A DNA stretch of 64,000 nt from Hyphomicrobiales bacterium (GTDB lineage: Bacteria; Pseudomonadota; Alphaproteobacteria; Rhizobiales; Rhizobiaceae), in assembly GCA_900473175.1 (NCBI GenBank), contig UCKM01000022.1, positions 1 to 64,000 of the forward strand, read 5' to 3'. The notes beneath the pieces are model-generated. The model searched no databases. It was not told the DNA's origin and saw only the letters and a program-made list of their open reading frames with translations. Below, in pieces: positions 58,649-64,000 of this stretch. Position 1 is the first letter of the stretch, and each line of letters begins with the position of its first letter. A program made the position numbers and the translations under genes.

Positions 58649-60325
58649 TTGAAAGCTTCGATTTCTGGAATGGCAAAGTCATTTTCCGCTGTCGGTCTTC
58701 TTGGCGGCATCATGTTTTTCGCCGCTTCCCTCACGCCGAGCCTGATGCCGCGATCTTACCTGGTGCAGGGCGCGCTTTCGGGGTTCTGCGCCGCGCTTGG
58801 CTATGTTGTCGGCGTTCTATGCCTGTGGCTTTGGTACTATCTCGAGATCCCGGTACCCAGCACAAGATTCCAGAAGAAGGCAAAACGGGTTGCCATTGTC
58901 GCCAGCATCGCCGTTGCCGCCGTGTTTCTTTGGAAAGCCGCCGAATGGCAAGACACCGTCCGCCATTTGATGGGGCTGGGTTCGGTAGAGAGCGTAGAAC
59001 CGGTCGAACTCGCCATTGTCGCCCTCGTTGTCTTCCTGCTGGTACTGATGCTGGCACGCCTTTTCCAGCGGACGCTGCGTTTGTTCTCCCGTTGGCTCAA
59101 CCGGGTCGTTCCGCGCCGCGTTTCCAATGTAGTCGGTACGCTGCTTGCAATAGCATTGTTCTGGTCCCTCGCCGAAGGTGTACTGTTCCGCGTTGCGCTG
59201 CGGATGGTGGATACGTCCTTTCGCGAGCTCGATGCCCGGATTGACGACAATTCGGTGCCGCCTTCAGACCCCGCCAAACCGGGAAGTACAGCGTCGGTGC
59301 TCGATTGGGGGGAAATGGGACGCCAAGGCCGAGCGTTCATTTCGTCAGGGCCAACAGCTTCCGACATTGGCGGCTTCTTTCATAAAAAGGCCCTCGACCC
59401 CATTCGCGTTTATGTCGGGCTGAATGCCGCGGAAACCGTTGAAGAGAGAGCGCGGCTGGCGCTTCAGGAACTGAAGCGTGATGGCGCCTTCGACCGATCC
59501 ATCCTGGTGATCATCGTTCCAACCGGGACGGGCTGGGTAGACCCCGCCGGAATCGACACGGTCGAATATCTCCACCACGGCGACATGGCGAGCGTCGCCA
59601 TGCAATATTCATATCTCAGCAGTTGGCTGTCCCTGCTCGCCGAGCCGGGCTATGGAGCCGACGCGGGAAGGGCTCTTTTCAACGAGGTCTATCGCTACTG
59701 GGTCACGCTTCCCCATGCCACTCGCCCCAAGCTCTATCTGCACGGTTTGAGTCTGGGTGCGATGAACTCGGAACTCTCGGCGGATCTTTTTGATGTAATT
59801 GCCGACCCGTTCCAGGGCGCCCTTTGGAGCGGTCCACCGTTTCCAAGCCGCGTATGGACATCTGTGACAGCCGGCCGCAACGCCGACTCCCCCGCCTGGC
59901 TTCCGCGTTTCCGCGATGGCTCCATCATCCGCTTTACCAACCAGAACAACGCGTTGAACATCCCCGGATCGGTTTGGGGTCCCATACGGATCGTCTATCT
60001 GCAATATGCCAGCGACCCCGTGACGTTTTTCGATTTTCACGCATTCTATCGGGAACCGGATTGGATGAAAAACCCACGCGGGCCGGATGTTTCGCCTCGG
60101 CTCCACTGGATACCGGGCGTGACAATGCTTCAGCTCTTGTTTGACATGGCGATCGCCACGACGTCTCCAATCGGATACGGTCATGTTTACGCGCCCGAAC
60201 ACTATATCGACGGCTGGGTTGCGGTTACTGATCCTCAGGGTCTCGATCCGGCCGACGTTTCTCGTCTCAAGGCATTCTTCGTCGAGAAGTTTAGGACCGA
60301 CCCGAATTTCGATCCAGGAGACTGA
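58649..60325 (+). CDS. Membrane-anchored alpha/beta-hydrolase (Abhydrolase_9 type)
   Basis: About 558 residues. The N-terminal 190 contain four or five membrane helices (VGLLGGIMFFAASLTPSLMP, GFCAALGYVVGVLCLWLWYY, LAIVALVVFLLVLMLARLF, VVGTLLAIALFWSLAEGVLF). The C-terminal hydrolase domain has RVYVGLNAAETVEERARLAL, IIVPTGTGWVDPAG, the nucleophile segment YLHGLSLGAMNSE and a late His region (YGHVYAPEHYIDGW). TTG 58649 has GGGGAGA nine bases upstream; ATG 58670 is the alternative. This two-part family is known from actinobacteria and alphaproteobacteria; its reaction is not established. Confidence 0.85.
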   Translation: MKASISGMAKSFSAVGLLGGIMFFAASLTPSLMPRSYLVQGALSGFCAALGYVVGVLCLWLWYYLEIPVPSTRFQKKAKRVAIVASIAVAAVFLWKAAEWQDTVRHLMGLGSVESVEPVELAIVALVVFLLVLMLARLFQRTLRLFSRWLNRVVPRRVSNVVGTLLAIALFWSLAEGVLFRVALRMVDTSFRELDARIDDNSVPPSDPAKPGSTASVLDWGEMGRQGRAFISSGPTASDIGGFFHKKALDPIRVYVGLNAAETVEERARLALQELKRDGAFDRSILVIIVPTGTGWVDPAGIDTVEYLHHGDMASVAMQYSYLSSWLSLLAEPGYGADAGRALFNEVYRYWVTLPHATRPKLYLHGLSLGAMNSELSADLFDVIADPFQGALWSGPPFPSRVWTSVTAGRNADSPAWLPRFRDGSIIRFTNQNNALNIPGSVWGPIRIVYLQYASDPVTFFDFHAFYREPDWMKNPRGPDVSPRLHWIPGVTMLQLLFDMAIATTSPIGYGHVYAPEHYIDGWVAVTDPQGLDPADVSRLKAFFVEKFRTDPNFDPGD

Positions 60326-60459
60326 AAGCGATGCGCCGTGGAAAAAGAAACTCAGTGCACGCCCATGGGATTTGGCGCTAATGTCGCGAGCGCCCGGGGC
60401 ACGATATAGTTCCCGCGCACGGCTTAACCTTACCCGTTCGTTTGCATATAGGAGCCCTC

Positions 60460-60951
60460 ATGTCTGATCTCATTGTCATCGTGTATCCCACCGAGGCCAA
60501 GGCCGAAGAGGTGCGCAACCGACTAGTCGAACTGCAAAAGGAATATCTCATCACGCTTGGCGACGCGGTCATTGCGACGAAGACTGACGCCGGAAAGATC
60601 AAGCTCAACCAGATGGTAAGCACGACGGCGGCCGGGGCGGTTTCGGGAAGCTTCTGGGGATTGCTGATCGGCGTGCTGTTTCTCAACCCGCTGTTGGGGG
60701 CCGCCGTGGGCGCGGCCTCGGGCGCCTTGGGAGGTGCGCTCACCGACGTCGGCATCAATGATGCCTTCATGAAGGATCTTGCCGGCAGCATTCAGCCGGG
60801 CAACGCCGCCTTGTTTGTGCTCGTCAAAGAGATGACCGCGGACAAGGTGCTGAAAGAGATTTCAGGCTTTGGCGGTGTGGTGCTCAAGACCTCGCTGGAC
60901 GAAACGAAGGAGCAGGTTCTGCGCGACGCCCTGCAAAAGGCTTCGGCCTAG
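60460..60951 (+). CDS. DUF1269 family membrane protein
   Basis: 163 residues from ATG 60460 with GGAG upstream. MSDLIVIVYPTEAKAEEVRNRL at the start and a central Gly/Ala-rich double hydrophobic hairpin (SGSFWGLLIGVLFLNPLLGA, AVGAASGALGGALTDVGI) are family features. Often found with stress or envelope genes; function unknown. Confidence 0.88.
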   Translation: MSDLIVIVYPTEAKAEEVRNRLVELQKEYLITLGDAVIATKTDAGKIKLNQMVSTTAAGAVSGSFWGLLIGVLFLNPLLGAAVGAASGALGGALTDVGINDAFMKDLAGSIQPGNAALFVLVKEMTADKVLKEISGFGGVVLKTSLDETKEQVLRDALQKASA

Positions 60952-60988
60952 CGCCCGACTGAATGGAAAAGGGCCAGGGGGATCGTCT

Positions 60989-61330
60989 GTGTTCGACGCC
61001 GCCACAATCATCCCGATCATCGTCGAGATGATTTGCGGGGCAGCGGGTGGCATGGCTGTCGCCCATTCGGCTGGGAGCCTCCGGCTGACCAATGGCGGCA
61101 GTGCCCTGACCGGTGCGATCGGCGGACTGGTTCTGACCTGGCTGGCGGGGCGGATACCTGGCATCAACCGCTTGGTGGGGCATGTCGAGCAGGCGGTCGA
61201 TGCCGCCGTCGTAGGCGCTGGCGGGCTTAGCCCGGCCGTGATCGTCGGCGTTGGCATTTCTGGACTGTTAGGCGGAGTTCTTCTGACCATTCTCGTTGGC
61301 CTCGCACGAAAGAACGCGTCGACCGGCTAA
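60989..61330 (+). CDS. Small hydrophobic membrane protein
   Basis: 113 residues from GTG 60989 with AGGGGGA upstream. The frame is open to 60869, but that part is the basic antisense-like reading of the previous gene. Three Gly/Ala-rich hydrophobic segments (AATIIPIIVEMICGAAGGMA, LTGAIGGLVLTWLAGRI, GVGISGLLGGVLLTILVGLA). Possibly co-transcribed with the DUF1269 gene. Function unknown. Confidence 0.7.
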   Translation: MFDAATIIPIIVEMICGAAGGMAVAHSAGSLRLTNGGSALTGAIGGLVLTWLAGRIPGINRLVGHVEQAVDAAVVGAGGLSPAVIVGVGISGLLGGVLLTILVGLARKNASTG

Positions 61331-61385
61331 ACTTCAATTACAAATGGGCGAATAGCATCTACGCAATCGGACGAGTTGAGCGCGC

Positions 61386-62447
61386 ATGGCAGTTCAAAGT
61401 GAAAAAAGAATGATTGGATACCTTGCTACCGGCGTCCTTGTTCTTGCCATGCTCCGCTTCGGGCAGGCAATCTTTGTTCCCCTCGTCTTCTCATTGTTCA
61501 TCATTGCCCTCGTCAGCCCGCTCCAGATCAGGCTGCAGCGTTGGATACCGCAACTCCTGGCGCTGCTCGTTTCTCTTGCGGCCACGATTTTTGTCATCGT
61601 CGCCGTTGGTTCCTCTGTCACGTGGGGCCTCAGCAAACTCGGCCAATGGCTATTCATCAATGCCCACCGGTTTCAGGCCGTCTATGTCACCTGGACGGAT
61701 TGGCTGGAGGGCCATGGCATCGCCATCGCCGGCCCCCTCGCCGACCGCTTTGACGTAACCTGGCTCGTCGGGTTCACTCAGGGAATGGCGGGGCGGCTCA
61801 ATAGTTTCGTTGGGTTTGCGCTCTTGGTCTTTGTCTTCGTCATGCTCGGCCTGCTCGAGATCGACGATTTCGGTAAACGGCTTCGTGCTCCGGCGGCTCA
61901 GCCGCAGGGCACGCTTATCCTGCAAGCCAACCGTGAAATTTCAGCGAAGTTGCGCCGCTTCATGCTGGTTCGTACGCTCGCGAGCGTCCTGACCGGCCTC
62001 GTCGTCTGGGGGTTCGCTCTCCTCGCCGGGCTTGAACTCGCCCCGGCCTGGGGCGCTATCGCCTTCGCCCTCAACTACATACCTTTTCTGGGGCCTTTCG
62101 TCGCCACGGTCCTGCCAACCCTGTTTGCCATTGGCCAATTTGACACCTGGCAGATGGCAGTTGCCGTCTTCGTCGGGCTCAACCTGATCCAGTTTCTTAT
62201 CGGCAGCTATCTCGAACCACTGCTGATCGGTAGTTCATTGGCGATCTCGCCCTTTGCCGTGATTTTTTCAGTGTTCTTCTGGAGCTTCATGTGGGGTGTT
62301 CCAGGCGCCTTTATCGGCGTCCCCATTCTCATCGTCTTCATCGTCTACTGCGAGAAAGCGCCCGCAAGCAGATGGATCGCCGCCTTGCTTTCGGCCAAAC
62401 CCGTTGGCGGGACGCAGAACGCCCCCAAAGAAGATCAATCGGCGTAA
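61386..62447 (+). CDS. AI-2E family (PerM/YdiK-like) transporter
   Basis: 353 residues with about eight membrane segments. PLVFSLFIIALVSPLQIRLQ near the start, the soluble insert (WTDWLEGHGIAIAGPLADRF) and the C-terminal ALNYIPFLGPFVATVLPTLF with SYLEPLLIGSSLAISPFAVI and WGVPGAFIGVPIL are diagnostic. Family members export varied solutes; AI-2 export is proven for few. Substrate open. Confidence 0.9.
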   Translation: MAVQSEKRMIGYLATGVLVLAMLRFGQAIFVPLVFSLFIIALVSPLQIRLQRWIPQLLALLVSLAATIFVIVAVGSSVTWGLSKLGQWLFINAHRFQAVYVTWTDWLEGHGIAIAGPLADRFDVTWLVGFTQGMAGRLNSFVGFALLVFVFVMLGLLEIDDFGKRLRAPAAQPQGTLILQANREISAKLRRFMLVRTLASVLTGLVVWGFALLAGLELAPAWGAIAFALNYIPFLGPFVATVLPTLFAIGQFDTWQMAVAVFVGLNLIQFLIGSYLEPLLIGSSLAISPFAVIFSVFFWSFMWGVPGAFIGVPILIVFIVYCEKAPASRWIAALLSAKPVGGTQNAPKEDQSA

Positions 62448-62793
62448 TAACGCAACCGGCTGCAATGTGTAACTCTGCTTCGAAGCGCCGTGGCGCGAAA
62501 GAACAGTGGGTGCAGCACAACCGATAAGTGCTTTTTGTAACAGTAACGTACTGATCAAGTTGCATGACGTGTGCCATTCTTGTTTGCAGCCGTTCGCAGT
62601 CAATCAGGCTTCTAGGGTCAGGACCCTAGCTTCCGCGCCCATTTTTTGGAGTAGCGATGTCAAAACGAGTTGTCCCGTTAGGCACTATCGTCAGGATTGT
62701 TGCATTCTGCGCCAGATCAAACATGGAAGACGACGGTGACATAGCTGATCCTGGCAATGCGGGCGAAGAGTCTATTCAACAAAGAATGGTGCC
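62448..62793. other. Gap before the AraC-type gene
   Basis: 346 bases. It holds one near-perfect inverted repeat, CTAGGGTC (62612-62619) and GACCCTAG (62622-62629), with a two-base centre, 165 bases before the AraC start. This could be an operator. The plus frame 62506-62739 has no likeness. Nothing else recognised. Confidence 0.5.
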
Positions 62794-63924
62794 ATGAGTC
62801 CCGAGGACGCGATGGGATCCGAAATGCCTCTCAACAGAGTGGCAACGGTTTGGGATGTTCCTGGAACACAAACGATGTCGTGGATTCCTGATGTATCCGG
62901 TGTACCTGCCTTCAAGCTCGACACCCATGAATTGCCGCCCGACCACCAGTTCGAAGCCTGGCGCAACAGCTTCGCGCCAATGCTCGAATTCGCCGAACCC
63001 GATAACAAGTCGGCTGGTTTCGGCGGAGAGCAGGTCATATGGGATCTCGGTTGCCTTGTCTTTTCCCGTATCAAGACCGACGCGCTCGAATTTGCAAGCA
63101 TCCGGGGTCATACGCGTCGGGATCCGCTCGACCACTGGACGATGACCCTCGTGCTCAACGGCAGCATCAACACAATCGCGCCGACCAGAACCTTTGAGGG
63201 AGGTGCAGGTGTGGTACAAGTCCACTCACTCTGCCGCCGGTTTGAGGGAGCTGTCACAAAAAGCGACATGCTGATGTTGTTCATACCGCGCGATTTCTGC
63301 GGCGAGGTGGAGCACGTTCTCAACGCTGCGGAATTCTCGACGATCGATAGTGGGATGGGCCGGTTGCTGTCCGACTACTTCGTTGGTCTTGCCAAGCGAC
63401 TGCCGATCGTCGATACGACGAACCTTCCCGGGCTGGTGGCTGCCACCCGTGCGATGATCCTCGCCTGCGCATCGCCGTCTGCCGATCATATGGACGAAGC
63501 GCAGGGACCGATCACCATAGTCCTGCATGAAAGGGCTCGCCGTTTCGTTCAGGCCAGGCTGTTCGATCCGAACCTCAACCCCGAATTGTTGCGGCGCGAG
63601 CTTGGTATCTCACGCACGGGCCTCTACCGGCTGTTCGAGCCCTTCGGCGGTGTTATGCGCTACATCCAGCACCGGCGTCTTCTCGATGCCCATTCGGCGT
63701 TGGCAGACCCGAACGACCAGCGCCGGATCGCGGAGATCGCCGAACAGCGGTGCTTTGCCGACGGCGGCGAATTCAGCCGCGCTTTCAAGCGCGAGTTCGG
63801 TTATACGCCGAGCGAAGTGAAATTCGGAAACAGAACCGGTATACCCAGCAGACCCCTGGTCGACCTCACCACCAGTACCCCCGAGGAGCGGTTGGGAGTG
63901 CTTCTGCGCAAGCTTCACGGCTGA
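62794..63924 (+). CDS. AraC-family transcriptional regulator
   Basis: 376 residues. N-terminal AraC_binding_2-like sensor region (about 40-220; FEAWRNSFAPMLEF, HWTMTLVLNGSINTI). C-terminal double HTH: ELLRRELGISRTGLYRLFEP, then RRIAEIAEQRCFADGGEFSR and AFKREFGYTPSEVK, the family signature. No adjacent target inside the window. Start ATG 62794 has a weak ribosome site; an ATG 30 bases downstream is possible. Confidence 0.88.
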   Translation: MSPEDAMGSEMPLNRVATVWDVPGTQTMSWIPDVSGVPAFKLDTHELPPDHQFEAWRNSFAPMLEFAEPDNKSAGFGGEQVIWDLGCLVFSRIKTDALEFASIRGHTRRDPLDHWTMTLVLNGSINTIAPTRTFEGGAGVVQVHSLCRRFEGAVTKSDMLMLFIPRDFCGEVEHVLNAAEFSTIDSGMGRLLSDYFVGLAKRLPIVDTTNLPGLVAATRAMILACASPSADHMDEAQGPITIVLHERARRFVQARLFDPNLNPELLRRELGISRTGLYRLFEPFGGVMRYIQHRRLLDAHSALADPNDQRRIAEIAEQRCFADGGEFSRAFKREFGYTPSEVKFGNRTGIPSRPLVDLTTSTPEERLGVLLRKLHG

Positions 63925-64000
63925 CGGCCCTGAACGAGCTCTCTATTTCGCGTGCACGATCAGATTGCGAATCCACGATAATAGGGAAAAAGCACCGGCC

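Noticed and set aside
62506-62739. 77-codon plus frame before the AraC gene
   Set aside because: Cys/His/Arg-rich random composition, no ribosome site, no likeness.

Overview
The window looks like chromosome of an alphaproteobacterium of the Rhizobiales (Hyphomicrobiales), most likely Phyllobacteriaceae or Brucellaceae. This rests on protein style and gene order: phaA/phbB with divergent phaR, rpmF beside mtgA, the block rplU-rpmA-(GNAT)-obgE-proB-proA-nadD-rsfS-rlmH next to a tRNA-Ser, and a single-chain pyruvate carboxylase. I could not search a database, so genus is not claimed.

Layout. 1-2882: a SUV3-like helicase running off the left edge. 3.5-6.4 kb: polyhydroxybutyrate genes phbB and phaA, with the repressor phaR divergent. 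6.5-8.6 kb: a heme-binding-like protein and an ECF42-type sigma factor coupled to its YCII/DGPF partner. 8.7-13 kb: rpmF, mtgA, a polyprenyl synthase, a papain-like exported protease and ispG. 13.2-16.4 kb: patatin, an MFS carrier and its DeoR regulator. 16.5-20 kb: pyc. 20.2-26.2 kb: a six-gene branched-chain amino acid ABC transporter operon whose LivG carries an extra helix-hairpin-helix tail. 26.5-30.4 kb: a 4-hydroxyproline catabolic operon with a divergent GntR regulator. 30.4-33.4 kb: mmsA, a LysR regulator and a small secreted protein. 33.5-36.7 kb: macAB-type efflux. 36.9-43.8 kb: the conserved rlmH to rplU block. 54.3-64 kb: a mixed set of exported, membrane, hydrolase, radical SAM and AraC-type genes, plus one gene remnant.

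The accessory part is a 10-kb integrated element (44222-54212) in the 3' end of tRNA-Ser(CGA). It has a 17-bp core duplication at its ends, a tyrosine integrase next to the right end, and a matching pair of CCTAGC arm-type sites near each end. Inside are an AlpA-like regulator, a VirE-type helicase/primase, small regulatory genes, a terminase small subunit, a tail-spike fragment, a PrtN-family activator, a ribbon-helix-helix repressor and an unrecognised 279-aa gene at the left edge. There are no capsid, portal, large terminase or tail assembly genes. The terminase and spike genes are joined out of frame, so the element is either a prophage with its late module deleted or a phage satellite of the P4/PICI type.

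The most interesting circuit is at 45.3-46.2 kb. A ribbon-helix-helix gene that looks leaderless lies divergent from an operon containing a PrtN-type activator, and three CGATATCG operators sit between them, two of them between the -35 and -10 boxes of opposing promoters. This resembles a lysogeny switch with an RHH repressor in the place that PrtR holds in pyocin control. A second feature without an assigned role is a dense cluster of GTTACGA/TCGTAAC heptamers at 48.57-48.79 kb, in a gene-free stretch, which could be a replication origin or regulator-binding array.
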